Of a DNA stretch of 64,000 nt, positions 10,191-19,048 are shown piece after piece; position 1 is the first letter of the stretch; each line of letters opens with the position of its first letter. The translations under genes and the position numbers were made by a program. A model generated the notes under the pieces. That model saw nothing but the letters and a program-made list of their open reading frames with translations, was not told the DNA's origin and searched no databases. This DNA is from an uncultured Duncaniella sp. (GTDB lineage Bacteria; Bacteroidota; Bacteroidia; Bacteroidales; Muribaculaceae): assembly GCA_958352885.1 (NCBI GenBank), contig CATWQI010000002.1, forward strand, positions 62,001-126,000. Direction: 5' to 3'.

Positions 10191-12548
10191 ATGAAAAAAA
10201 TATTTTTATACTGTCTAACAGCTATTCTCGGTCTCGGAGCGGTATCCTGTACCGACGATGACGAGAATATGAACGGTGTGAATCCCACCGAGGATTTGAA
10301 CCGTATGCCGATGACTCAGTTCCGTCACTTGGAGACAACCAACAAGGATGAGACTGCCGACCAGGCGTACTGCTCTATGGTCATAAGTGAGGAGCTTAAC
10401 ACCATCCGTCTCGCATGGTATGGTATCGAAGGAGCCGCCGGTTATGAAATTAAGTACGGTCCCAATGCCGGTCTCAGCTCAGGAGAAGAGGAGGATTGGA
10501 ATAATCCTGACAAACTCACTGACCACTTTACTGTTGGTCCCGATACTCACATCCTTTATCTCCGTAACCTCGATTACGGTGAAACTTACCTTTTCGCGAT
10601 CCGTGTGCTTCACCCCGATTTCGTGGAGACCGGTGCCGACGGTGAAATCAAGGTAATCGAGTCTGAGAAGCATTCTTACTGGTATGGCATTGCTTCGCAG
10701 CGTGAATGGGCTCGTTTCTTGCGTATTTCCACTATGAACCGCTATGACACTCCTGCGGCTATCAACGTAGGTAATATCTCCGAGAACCGTGACGCTTTCA
10801 CAGTCTATGTGGATGTCAACTTCAACTCTTCGATGGCAGACTTCAGTTCCAAGTACTCGAGCAGCCAGGAAATGCTTACTGAAGCACAGCGTCACTTCGA
10901 CTTTGTGCAGGACGGTAACCAGAACGACCCCTCGAAGGCTAAGTTCTTCTTCGACTATCTTACTGTGACCCCCTCCAAGTCTACACCCCAGGCTACTGTT
11001 GACGAGCAGTTCAAGATGTATCCTATTGATGTGACTTCGTTTGTTGACGGCAAGGCTGAAATCCGTGTGACCGGTCTGTCCCAGAACTGTATCTACGATG
11101 TGAACCTTGTGAACACCCGCCGTCCCGTCGCTCTCGTTGACCAGCGCGCCAACTCAATCGCCAAGCCTATCTACGGTGACCCGGGCGAACCTATACTTAT
11201 CGAGCATAAGGTTCGCGCCACTGACTCAATCCCCGGTGAGGTGGAATACCAGGCTTGCTATCTCGACCAGATTTTCAAGGATTTCAACACTAATGTGAAT
11301 CTTGCCGAAGGTCAGACTTTCTATCTTGAAGGTGACAAGGCATACTATTTCTATGAGAATCCGACACTCTGCAAGGGCTTTACTCTCGAGACTCTTCCCG
11401 AGGACGTTGCCGCAGGCAAGCGTGCCAAGGTTTACCTCGGCGGTATCGGTGTAGGTCTCAATGAGTTCGGCGGTCTTACCAGCAATATCCAGTCATGTAA
11501 CTTCATGTTCGGTCGTCAGCGCGAATCAGGTGAGGCTGATGCTCCTATCGAGGTTGGCTCGGTTATCTTCCGCAATCTTGACTTCGACTGTCCTCTTGCC
11601 AACAACTTCGGTCAGGGCAACGCACAAGGCAACTATTTCGCCAACATGTACTCAAACGGTATGGCTGTGACATTCAACTCACTTGAGATTTATGACTGTA
11701 CCTTCCAGCGTATGGTGCGCGGTTTCATCCGTGTGCAGGGTAACAAGCAGAAAATCTTCAGCAAGATTATCATAGACGGCAACCTCTTCTATAACTGCGG
11801 TTACTATGACACCAATGGTCGTGGATATGCGTGGTTCGCAGGTGACGGCGGTCAGACCAACTCAAACATCTACCGCGACTTCAATTTCACCAACAATACT
11901 ATCTACGATTCACCCCGTACGGCAATGATGTCTGACAATGACAAGAACCTCAACTATGATGCGTCTGTGCATTGGAGCATCCGTATCGAGGGCAATACCT
12001 TCATCAACTTCTCTACCCGTACCACAGGTCGTAACTTCTTCCAGACCCGCTATGTGCCCGGTGGTTCTTACTATTCCTTCCAGCGTAACCTCATTGTGCT
12101 TGTGAACGCCGGTGCGAACGACCTTCGTGCCCTCAACCAGGACGGTGCGGATATCCGCGAAATCAAGGGTGACGGTACATTCAGCTTCGACGTGAAGGAC
12201 AATTACGGCGTGGGCTGTACAGACGCTCATCTCGTTGACGATGGTATCTTCCGTAAGTCACAGAGCTTCGCACGTACATCTAACTCATTCGGTGCTACCA
12301 AGTGGAATCCGGGTAACCTCGGAACCAAGGAGGACCTTATAACCAAGGTGCTCCGTGACGACAATGGTAATCCGATGAAGGCTACCGATCTCTTCACAGC
12401 TCCCAATGCCTCTTATGTGCAGCAGGCTGCTACCGATAATCATCCCAAGGCTCATGCGGCACCTGATGATATCTTCAGCGCTCTCAAGTATAAGACATTG
12501 CCTTCGGTTATCGTAGAGAAGAACATCGGTGACCCCCGCTGGCGCTAA
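10191..12548 (+). CDS. Surface lipoprotein with FN3-like and DUF4957/DUF5123-like beta-helix domains
   Basis: 785 residues; lipobox LGLGAVSC (Cys20). Residues about 60-150 resemble a fibronectin type III module (AWYGIEGAAGYEIKYG, YGETYLFAIRV). Residues about 450-640 have repeated short strands with N/C-rich turns (DCTFQRMVRG, DGNLFYNCGYY, NNTIYDSP, EGNTFINF, QRNLIVLV), as in a right-handed parallel beta-helix. The chain ends in IGDPRWR, an ending I associate with Bacteroidetes DUF5123/DUF4957 proteins beside pectin PULs. It is the third gene of the susCD operon, so a surface glycan-binding role is likely. A polysaccharide-lyase activity cannot be excluded because the helix resembles pectate lyases, but I see no certain catalytic motif. 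Confidence 0.8.
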   Translation: MKKIFLYCLTAILGLGAVSCTDDDENMNGVNPTEDLNRMPMTQFRHLETTNKDETADQAYCSMVISEELNTIRLAWYGIEGAAGYEIKYGPNAGLSSGEEEDWNNPDKLTDHFTVGPDTHILYLRNLDYGETYLFAIRVLHPDFVETGADGEIKVIESEKHSYWYGIASQREWARFLRISTMNRYDTPAAINVGNISENRDAFTVYVDVNFNSSMADFSSKYSSSQEMLTEAQRHFDFVQDGNQNDPSKAKFFFDYLTVTPSKSTPQATVDEQFKMYPIDVTSFVDGKAEIRVTGLSQNCIYDVNLVNTRRPVALVDQRANSIAKPIYGDPGEPILIEHKVRATDSIPGEVEYQACYLDQIFKDFNTNVNLAEGQTFYLEGDKAYYFYENPTLCKGFTLETLPEDVAAGKRAKVYLGGIGVGLNEFGGLTSNIQSCNFMFGRQRESGEADAPIEVGSVIFRNLDFDCPLANNFGQGNAQGNYFANMYSNGMAVTFNSLEIYDCTFQRMVRGFIRVQGNKQKIFSKIIIDGNLFYNCGYYDTNGRGYAWFAGDGGQTNSNIYRDFNFTNNTIYDSPRTAMMSDNDKNLNYDASVHWSIRIEGNTFINFSTRTTGRNFFQTRYVPGGSYYSFQRNLIVLVNAGANDLRALNQDGADIREIKGDGTFSFDVKDNYGVGCTDAHLVDDGIFRKSQSFARTSNSFGATKWNPGNLGTKEDLITKVLRDDNGNPMKATDLFTAPNASYVQQAATDNHPKAHAAPDDIFSALKYKTLPSVIVEKNIGDPRWR

Positions 12549-12617
12549 TCAACCGTTACCTGACTCATCGGCAAAGTCGCTTGCGTAGCAAGAATTGACA
12601 CAGGCCGCATCCATAAT

Positions 12618-12650
12618 ATAAGCCCCGGCACCATCGGTGCTGGGGCTTAT
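12618..12650 (+). terminator. Terminator of the pectin susCD operon
   Basis: A 15-bp stem (12618-12632 with 12636-12650, ATAAGCCCCGGCACC; one G-T pair) with a 3-nt loop, followed by TCTCTTTATA. It lies 70 bp after the last gene of the operon. Confidence 0.8.
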
Positions 12651-12800
12651 TCTCTTTATATCTGTCAGTGAGTGCTCCAGGCTTCCCTTCGAAGCGCATC
12701 TGAATAAGGTGATGTAGAGTTATATCACCGGCACATGTCGCTCACCATCATGTGGACCGCTGCATGCATTGTGCAGTATCTGTCATCTTCATTAAAGGCA

Positions 12801-12850
12801 TAAAACAGAATCGTCCGCCATTTTTAAGAGTGGCGGACGATTCTGTTTTA
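12801..12850. terminator. Bidirectional terminator between convergent genes
   Basis: A perfect 20-bp inverted repeat (12801-12820 with 12831-12850) with a 10-nt loop. A-rich and T-rich ends on both sides let it work in both directions. It lies 22 bp beyond the stop of the minus-strand lipoprotein gene and downstream of the rightward PUL operon. The interval 12651-12800 shows no gene. Confidence 0.85.
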
Positions 12851-12871
12851 TATCAGGCCTGAAGGCTGAAG

Positions 12872-13543
12872 TCAACGTTTGTAGTATACAATCTCCCTCT
12901 CTTCGGCTGTATAGCTTACATGCGGTCGTGAACCGGGCTGTTGTGTGGTCCAGACAGTGAAACGCCGTGTCCAGTTGCCGTGTGCGTCAAATTCGCGGTA
13001 AATATTGAAACATGCTGTCTGCTCCCCGTCGATTACCGGGTCGGTATACTGACCCACTATGTTGTGACGGTCATCATAGACGGTCACAGCGAAGTCGCTC
13101 ATGCCGTCACTCTTCACCACGTTGGCATTGACATGCTCGTAGCCCAGAGTGTCACGCAGGAATCCGCCGTGAAGCTTTCCGAGATTAGGCTTATGGTCCT
13201 CCCAGCGCACTATACGCCCTTTTTCGTCACGGCGTAGACGTTCATAGCGTCTGGGCACATAATTGCCGAGAGAATCAAAATATACGGTTGTGGTGAGGCG
13301 GTTGACAGCGGCAGTGTCAATTGCTGCTGAATCGCCAAGCATGGTTACATTATAATATGTTGTTTTGGTGACACGTTTCACACGGTCACGGAGCTCGAAT
13401 AGGGATAAGTCGGATGTCTCGAATACGGATTCTTCATTATCCCCATCCGCATAGTCGCCCGGCACGGGTGCTGTCGAGCACCCGACCGGGACGAATGTGA
13501 ATAGACCGGCTGTGAGAGCCGCAAGTATGAGATGTCGTTTCAT
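12872..13543 (-). CDS. Lipoprotein of unknown function
   Basis: 223 residues. A signal peptide is followed by a probable lipobox at Cys22 (TFVPVGC). The mature part is acidic at first (DYADGDNEES), then carries beta-rich segments with charged turns (RVKRVTKTTYYNV, TTVYFDSLGNYVPRRYER, YREFDAHGNWTRRFTVW). The pattern of strand, DSLGN or DAHGN, strand resembles repeats seen in YD/RHS-like or Bacteroides surface lipoproteins, but I do not recognise the family. The start codon directly abuts the stop codon of nhaD (13544-13546), so it is probably co-transcribed as the second gene. Confidence 0.8.
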   Translation of the reverse strand: MKRHLILAALTAGLFTFVPVGCSTAPVPGDYADGDNEESVFETSDLSLFELRDRVKRVTKTTYYNVTMLGDSAAIDTAAVNRLTTTVYFDSLGNYVPRRYERLRRDEKGRIVRWEDHKPNLGKLHGGFLRDTLGYEHVNANVVKSDGMSDFAVTVYDDRHNIVGQYTDPVIDGEQTACFNIYREFDAHGNWTRRFTVWTTQQPGSRPHVSYTAEEREIVYYKR

Positions 13544-14836
13544 TTAATTGAACAGGAATGCAGATTCAAGCGCATATACGGCCATGCCGGCGCAGTATCC
13601 GGCAAATGCTATCCATGTGAAGCGGCGCAGGTACCAGCCGAAGCTGATTTTCTCAAGACCCATAACCACCACTCCGGCAGCAGAGCCGATGATGAGCATT
13701 GAACCGCCCACGCCTGCGCAATAGGCGAGGAGTTGCCAGAAGAGCCCGTCGGAGGCAAAGTCTCCGCTTGCAGCGATGGGATACATGTCCATGCAGCCAG
13801 CCACGAGAGGAACATTGTCGACGATACTTGACACCACTCCGATTATGCCTGTCACGAGATAATGGTTGCCGTGTGACGCCTCGTTGAGCCACTGACCGAA
13901 GGCGGTGAGTACTCCTGTCTCCTGAAGAGTGGCTACTGCAAGGAGGATGCCGAGGAAGAAGAGTATGGTCGCCATGTCGATGCGTGAGAGGAGAGTGGTG
14001 ACTTTCAGATGGCTGCTTTCACAGAGTAAGGCGTTGCGGTTGCAACGGTACTCGCTCACTAACCAGAGCACGCCAAGGGCAAGGAGGATTCCCATGAACG
14101 GGGGGAGACCGGTGAGAATGCGGAAGATGGGCACGAAGATGAGACCTCCCACGCCTATGCAGAGTATGAGATTTCTGTCACCGGGGGTATTGACTACCTG
14201 TGAGCTATCGACGGCTGCCGCAGGTTTGATTTCACCTTTGAGATAGAGGGAGCAGAGGAGTGCCGATACCACCACGGAAACTATGGAGGGCACTATCAGT
14301 TGTGACAGCACGCCGCCTGTGGTAATCATGCCTTTAATCCACAGCATGATGGTGGTGACGTCGCCGATTGGCGAGAATGCGCCGCCGGCGTTTGCGGCTA
14401 TGATAATCATGCCGCCGAATATCATGCGGTCCTTGTGGTCATCCACAAGCTTGCGTAGCACCATAATCATTACGATACTGGTGGTGAGATTGTCGAGTAT
14501 GGCAGAGAGGATAAAAGCCATGGCTGTGATGCGCCATAGCAGTTTGCGTTTGTTGGTGGTGGCGAGAGCGTCGTGTACGAAGTAGAATCCCCCGTTGGCA
14601 TCGACAATCTCCACGATTGTCATGGCACCCATGAGGAAGAAGAGTATTTCGCATGTTTCGCCAAGGTGGTGGAGCAGTCTGCCGGATGTGTCCGTACCGG
14701 AGAATCCGCAGGCATAAAGTGTCCAACATACCACGCACATCAGCAGTGCGGGTACAGCTTTGTTAATCTTCAGCACGCTTTCCAGGGCGATGCAGAGATA
14801 ACCGAGAATAAAGAATGTTACTATTACAGTTACCAT
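13544..14836 (-). CDS. nhaD: NhaD-type Na+/H+ antiporter
   Basis: 430 residues, almost entirely hydrophobic with about 11-12 membrane segments. NhaD family segments visible include ILSAILDNLTTSIVMIMVL, AANAGGAFSPIGDVTTIMLW and the later VSSIVDNVPLVAGCMDMYP; the Asp/Asn/Thr residues in these half-helices form the ion path in the ion-transporter superfamily. The protein exchanges cytoplasmic Na+ for protons in the inner membrane. That fits a host that uses a sodium-pumping decarboxylase encoded 3 kb away. The downstream lipoprotein gene begins without a gap. Confidence 0.9.
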   Translation of the reverse strand: MVTVIVTFFILGYLCIALESVLKINKAVPALLMCVVCWTLYACGFSGTDTSGRLLHHLGETCEILFFLMGAMTIVEIVDANGGFYFVHDALATTNKRKLLWRITAMAFILSAILDNLTTSIVMIMVLRKLVDDHKDRMIFGGMIIIAANAGGAFSPIGDVTTIMLWIKGMITTGGVLSQLIVPSIVSVVVSALLCSLYLKGEIKPAAAVDSSQVVNTPGDRNLILCIGVGGLIFVPIFRILTGLPPFMGILLALGVLWLVSEYRCNRNALLCESSHLKVTTLLSRIDMATILFFLGILLAVATLQETGVLTAFGQWLNEASHGNHYLVTGIIGVVSSIVDNVPLVAGCMDMYPIAASGDFASDGLFWQLLAYCAGVGGSMLIIGSAAGVVVMGLEKISFGWYLRRFTWIAFAGYCAGMAVYALESAFLFN

Positions 14837-14989
14837 ATCGAGATGGATTTCATGGTTAATAGATAGGGAAAATTAATGCAAACGTGATAGAAGTTGTAAT
14901 TTTGACCGCAAAGGTCGCAATTAATCGCATAACACCCAAATAATTAATAATGAAAAATTTCCGTAATGAGCATAGCCGTCCCGGCAATG

Positions 14990-15760
14990 TCAGTCCTTGA
15001 GTGTGTGGCGTATGATTAGTGAGGCGAGGGTGATGCCGAATGTCGCGGTAATGTGCATGAGTGACCCGTTGGTCGATACCTTGTTGAATGTAAGCGGGAC
15101 CGGACCGTCGGATTCGGCGGTCTCAGTTAAACATTCAGGATGGTTGGGTACGAGCTCGTCGGAGTATACGCATTTGAATTTGCGGGCGGGAAAATTGCCC
15201 GACTTCTTGAATTTGCGTCGTAAGGCGGCGGCAAGCGGGCATCCTTTCACTTTCCAGAATTCGTCGACATGTATGCGTGTGGGATCGAGTTTGAGGGCAG
15301 CTCCCATCGATGAAAAGAGTATGGGGCGACGGTTCCGTGCCGTTGCTTCGGTGGCGCGGAGTATGAGCAAAGCTTTGTCCGTAAGGGAGTCGATGGCATC
15401 GACTACATAGTCATATGAGCCGAGGTCGTAGCTGTCGGCTGTACCGGAGTTGTAGAAGCCGTGTATAGCGGTGATATTTGCATCGGGGTTTATGTCGAGC
15501 AGGTGCCGGCGCATCACTTCTACCTTGATTTCTCCTATGGTTGACGACGTGGCAGGTAGCTGACGGTTGATGTTTGACATGGCGACACGGTCGGCATCAA
15601 CAATTGTTATGTCGGTGTATCCGGTGCGTACGAGTGTCTCTGCGGTCCAGCTGCCAACTCCGCCCATGCCGAAAATTATGATGCGTTTACGGGTGAATTC
15701 GTCAAGCTTTGCCGTGCCGGTCAGAAGTGCCGTACGGTTGAATACATCGATGCGCTTCAT
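14990..15760 (-). CDS. tcdA: tRNA threonylcarbamoyladenosine dehydratase (TcdA/CsdL), E1-like
   Basis: 256 residues from the ATG at 15758-15760. A second possible start lies 21 bp upstream, inside the preceding gene; the shorter form matches family length. The fold is ThiF/MoeB/E1-like: nucleotide-binding GMGGVGSWTAE, DADRVAMSNINRQ (adenylation site), and DYVVDAIDSLTDKALLI. TcdA adenylates and cyclises t6A37 to ct6A in tRNAs that read ANN codons. The C-terminal segment has the usual hydrophobic stretch (LMHITATFGITLASLII). It follows a small conserved gene with 7 bp between them, suggesting a two-gene operon. Confidence 0.9.
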   Translation of the reverse strand: MKRIDVFNRTALLTGTAKLDEFTRKRIIIFGMGGVGSWTAETLVRTGYTDITIVDADRVAMSNINRQLPATSSTIGEIKVEVMRRHLLDINPDANITAIHGFYNSGTADSYDLGSYDYVVDAIDSLTDKALLILRATEATARNRRPILFSSMGAALKLDPTRIHVDEFWKVKGCPLAAALRRKFKKSGNFPARKFKCVYSDELVPNHPECLTETAESDGPVPLTFNKVSTNGSLMHITATFGITLASLIIRHTLKD

Positions 15761-15767
15761 CGGTGAG

Positions 15768-16169
15768 TCAGTGCGCTTCATCAGTGAGCAGTATATTGTC
15801 TCCTTCGGATTTCCTTGATTTGCTGCGGTTGGTGAATTTGTCCTTGAGTCGTTCCCAGGCTGAAGGGGCATCCATGCGTATATGGATGTTCACGTTAGAG
15901 TTGTGCTTGTTGAGGAATACGATGGACGAGTGGAGCACAATGGCTATCGTGTCATCGAACTCAAGAATTTCATGTATGCGGTTCAGAGGGAGTACGGCGA
16001 ACGGGGAACGCGGGTCAACGCTTCCGATATATAAGTCGTTCTCGTCAATCACTATGCCATGGTTTTCCACTGCGTAATCGAACAGCAGACCTATGTTGAG
16101 CTCATCGACAGAGTGGGGCGGGTGATTGAATTGACGGTAGATTGTGTCAATGACTTTTTTTGTTACCAT
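15768..16169 (-). CDS. Small conserved protein of unknown function
   Basis: 133 residues, no signal peptide and no membrane segment. The middle has alternating strands (DENDLYIGSVDPRSPFAVLPLNRI, IAIVLHSSIVFL) and the C-terminus is basic. I do not recognise a named domain. Its stop is 7 bp before tcdA, so the two are probably transcribed together. The 290 bp upstream hold only the oadB terminator and AT-rich sequence; I found no clear promoter there. Confidence 0.75.
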   Translation of the reverse strand: MVTKKVIDTIYRQFNHPPHSVDELNIGLLFDYAVENHGIVIDENDLYIGSVDPRSPFAVLPLNRIHEILEFDDTIAIVLHSSIVFLNKHNSNVNIHIRMDAPSAWERLKDKFTNRSKSRKSEGDNILLTDEAH

Positions 16170-16383
16170 ATCTATCTTTAGGTTGCGCAGCGACAGGGAG
16201 GACCGGGAGAAGTGTTATCGCTCACGTGACGACTGTGTATGGATAAATTATGTTGTGAGTAATCTTTAGTGTTAGAACAATTCCGGAGAGTGTGAGTTTG
16301 GCAAGCCGTTGCGATATGTTGGGCTTAATTGGAACGATTGTGGTTAATAAGTGGTAAAAAATGGAACTATACGGTGGATTGCG

Positions 16384-16441
16384 AAAAAATTACACATAGG
16401 GGTATGACATACTGTGAGTGTAATCATAGCCCCTATGTGTT
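16384..16441 (-). terminator. Terminator of the mce-mmdA-oadB operon
   Basis: The long hairpin pairs ACACATAGGGG (16392-16402) with CCCCTATGTGT (16430-16440), and TATGA with TCATA inside. On the minus strand it is followed by TAATTTTTTCGC. It lies 22 bp after the oadB stop codon. The rest of the interval 16170-16383 shows no gene. Confidence 0.8.
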
Positions 16442-16462
16442 ATAAAGGTTGAATCCGTAGTC

Positions 16463-17620
16463 CTATGCGAGGAATCCGAGGAGGACACCTGCTGCCACTG
16501 CCGAGCCTATCACGCCTGCCACGTTGGGACCCATGGCGTGCATCAGGAGGTAGTTGCTGGGGTCGTACTCAAGACCAAGATTGTTGGATATGCGTGCTGA
16601 CATCGGGACGGCTGAAACGCCGGCATTTCCGATGAGCGGATTGATTTTCTTGGATTTCGGGAGTACGAGGTTGAAAAGCTTCACGAAAAGCACACCGCTT
16701 GTAGAGGCAATGATAAATGCCATGAAGCCGAGGAGGAAGATACGGATAGTGTCGCCGGTAAGGAACTCGGATGCCTGGGTCGAGGCTCCTACTGTCATGC
16801 CGAGAAGGATGGTGACAATGTCGGTGAGGGCATTGCTGGCAGTCTTGGCAAGACGGTTGGTCACACCACATTCGCGGAGGAGGTTACCGAAGAAGAGCAT
16901 GCCGAGCAGGGGTATGCCGGAAGGTACCACGAAGCAGGTTAGAATCATACCCACGATGGGGAAGATGATTTTCTCGTTCTGTGACACGGCACGCGCCGGT
17001 TTCATCTTGATGAGACGCTCGTTCTTGGTAGTGAAGAGGCGCATCAACGGTGGCTGGATTACGGGTACAAGTGCCATGTAGGAGTATGCCGACACGGCGA
17101 TTGCGCCCATGAGGTTGGGAGCCAGCTTGGATGAAAGGAAGATTGCGGTAGGACCGTCGGCACCGCCGATGATGGCGATTGCGCCTGCCTGGTCGGGGGC
17201 GAATCCGAGAAGCAGGGCTACCATGTAGGCACCGAAGATACCGAACTGGGCGGCAGCACCGATGAGCATGAGCTTGGGATTGGCGATTAGGGCTGAGAAG
17301 TCAGTCATTGCGCCGATGCCGAGGAATATCAGCGGAGGATACCATCCGGCGCTGACACCGTTGTAAAGAATGTTGAGCACTGAGCCTTCCTCGTAGATAC
17401 CTATCTCAAGACCTGCTGTGGTGTTGAAGGGGATGTTGCCGATAAGAATACCGAATCCGATAGGCACGAGAAGCATGGGCTCGAAATTCTTCTTAATGGC
17501 AAGCCAGATGAAGAAGAGACCCACGACAAGCATCACCAGATGTTGCCAAGTGGCGTTGTAGAAACCTGTCAGGTGCCAGAACTCCTGGAGGTTTTGCAAA
17601 ATGAAGTCGCTAAATGACAT
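16463..17620 (-). CDS. oadB: Sodium ion-translocating decarboxylase beta subunit
   Basis: 385 residues with about nine to eleven membrane segments. Family landmarks are present: the early FWHLTGFYN segment, GADGPTAIFLSSKLAP (the conserved GGADGPT region with the key Asp for Na+ transport) and the late NAGVSAVPMSARI and LMHAMGPNVAGVIGSAVAAG blocks. The beta subunit decarboxylates the carboxybiotin carrier and uses the energy to pump Na+ out across the inner membrane. It is the last gene of the mce-mmdA-oadG-biotin carrier-oadB operon, 16 bp after the biotin carrier gene. The partner alpha subunit indicates methylmalonyl-CoA as substrate. Confidence 0.95.
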   Translation of the reverse strand: MSFSDFILQNLQEFWHLTGFYNATWQHLVMLVVGLFFIWLAIKKNFEPMLLVPIGFGILIGNIPFNTTAGLEIGIYEEGSVLNILYNGVSAGWYPPLIFLGIGAMTDFSALIANPKLMLIGAAAQFGIFGAYMVALLLGFAPDQAGAIAIIGGADGPTAIFLSSKLAPNLMGAIAVSAYSYMALVPVIQPPLMRLFTTKNERLIKMKPARAVSQNEKIIFPIVGMILTCFVVPSGIPLLGMLFFGNLLRECGVTNRLAKTASNALTDIVTILLGMTVGASTQASEFLTGDTIRIFLLGFMAFIIASTSGVLFVKLFNLVLPKSKKINPLIGNAGVSAVPMSARISNNLGLEYDPSNYLLMHAMGPNVAGVIGSAVAAGVLLGFLA

Positions 17621-17636
17621 AATGTGGTAAGTTTAC

Positions 17637-18071
17637 TTATTCGAGAGTGATGAGAACTGCCCCTTCGAGTACAGAATCGCCGGGGGTCACAGCGATGGAA
17701 GCCACTTTGCCGTCATGACCGGCGTGGATGGCGTTTTCCATCTTCATAGCTTCAAGAACTGCTACTGTGTCTGAAGCCTTGACGGTGTCACCGACCTTGA
17801 CGGGAATCTGGAGTACTACTCCGGGCAGCGGTGCTTTTACCTGTACGCCGCCGGCTGAAACCTGAGGCTTTGAGATAACCTTGGCGCCTGACTCGGTGCG
17901 GGGAGCAGCTGAGGGACGGGGTGCGGATACGATGGTCACAGGTTTCTCGGTCTTTTCGAACTGTACCTTGTAGGGGACACCGTTTACCTCCACCTGGGCA
18001 AGGTTGTTGTCGATGTCGCCAATCTTTACCGAGTAGAGGTTGCCATTTATACGATATTTATATTCTTTCAT
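17637..18071 (-). CDS. mmdC: Biotin carboxyl carrier protein of the sodium-pump decarboxylase
   Basis: 144 residues. Residues 1-40 form a small beta domain, then an Ala/Pro-rich hinge (about 41-75) leads to a C-terminal biotinyl domain with the EAMKMENAIH motif; Lys110 carries biotin. The carrier takes CO2 from methylmalonyl-CoA at the alpha subunit and delivers it to the beta subunit in the membrane. It sits 26 bp after oadG and 16 bp before oadB. The symbol follows the methylmalonyl-CoA decarboxylase naming; gcdC-like would be equally fair. Confidence 0.92.
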   Translation of the reverse strand: MKEYKYRINGNLYSVKIGDIDNNLAQVEVNGVPYKVQFEKTEKPVTIVSAPRPSAAPRTESGAKVISKPQVSAGGVQVKAPLPGVVLQIPVKVGDTVKASDTVAVLEAMKMENAIHAGHDGKVASIAVTPGDSVLEGAVLITLE

Positions 18072-18097
18072 TTTCGGATTTTTTTGAGTTGATGGGT

Positions 18098-19024
18098 TTA
18101 ACGACGGGGAAGTTCGCGGAGTCCGTAAATCTTGGAGCTCCAGGGTGAATAAGCTCTGCGTACCTTGTTGATGGTGAGCACTGTGTTCTCACGGTCGTGA
18201 GCGTCAAGATGCTCTGTGAGAGCTGCGGCGATAGCTGCGATTACTTCGCCGGAATCCTGTTCCTTGTGGTGCTCTTCAACCTCCTCGGCATCATCGGCGA
18301 GTGCCTTTATCTTGCGTTTCTGCGAGATGTTGGCGCCAATCTTGTTGATGATGTTGAAGCAGATTGCGAGTACAAGGAGCGCTGTGAACACGATGCACAT
18401 CGCCATCACCGCCATGCCGCCGCCTCGGGCGTCCTGCTCGGCAAACATATCCACCTTGCTGTTGGTGCTCTTGATGATGTTGTTGCTTGATGGGGTGATG
18501 TACTTTTCAGCGGAGCCGTCGCGGATTTCCCAGGCTTCGGCATTGCCGGTGCCACCTTCGCCATCCACCTTTCGGGCGTATGACTGACCCGGTTTCAGGT
18601 CGCCGGGCACTATCACTTCGTCAATCAGTGAGATGCCGTTGGCATCGTAGATTGCTATGTAATTGTCCTTCCCGGGGGTGAAGGTGAAGTTCATATGGAA
18701 TGTACCCTTGTTAGGTTCTCCGTCAGCCCAGAAGAGGATGTGCTGTCGTGAGGGTATCTCGGTGTTTACATCTCCTAATGGTACGGGGTACAGGGTATTG
18801 TTTGTGCTGTCGTTGGTGAGGAACACGCTTGAAATCTCCAGCGGACCGAATGTGGAGTTGAAGAGCTCCACCCAGGCAGAGTATTTCCCGAAGTCATCCA
18901 CGACACTGGTGGAGTCGTTGGCAATCATCACCTCGTTGATGCGAAGACCGCGACGACCCTGTGCCGAGATGGCTACGACGCATGTCAGAGTCACCAAGAG
19001 CAGCGTTAAAAGTCTCTTTTTCAT
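18098..19024 (-). CDS. oadG: OadG-like gamma subunit with N-terminal lamin-tail domain
   Basis: 308 residues. A cleavable signal peptide (MKKRLLTLLLVTLTCVVAISA) is followed by a lamin-tail-like domain at about 27-140 (LRINEVMIANDSTS, SAWVELFNST, ILFWADGEPNKGTFHMNF), which must lie in the periplasm. A membrane span covers 203-227 (MAVMAMCIVFTALLVLAICF), and the C-terminal cytoplasmic tail ends in LRELPRR. The canonical gamma subunit is a small single-span protein of under 100 residues that assembles alpha and beta; only the second half here matches that. The operon position between mmdA and the biotin carrier supports the role. The added periplasmic domain is discussed as a finding. Confidence 0.85.
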   Translation of the reverse strand: MKKRLLTLLLVTLTCVVAISAQGRRGLRINEVMIANDSTSVVDDFGKYSAWVELFNSTFGPLEISSVFLTNDSTNNTLYPVPLGDVNTEIPSRQHILFWADGEPNKGTFHMNFTFTPGKDNYIAIYDANGISLIDEVIVPGDLKPGQSYARKVDGEGGTGNAEAWEIRDGSAEKYITPSSNNIIKSTNSKVDMFAEQDARGGGMAVMAMCIVFTALLVLAICFNIINKIGANISQKRKIKALADDAEEVEEHHKEQDSGEVIAAIAAALTEHLDAHDRENTVLTINKVRRAYSPWSSKIYGLRELPRR

Positions 19025-19048
19025 GTTAATGACAGTGATTACGATGGG

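Noticed and set aside
15761..15871. N-terminal extension of TcdA
   Set aside because: The extra residues lie within the preceding gene in another frame and have no family similarity; the ATG at 15760 gives the normal length.
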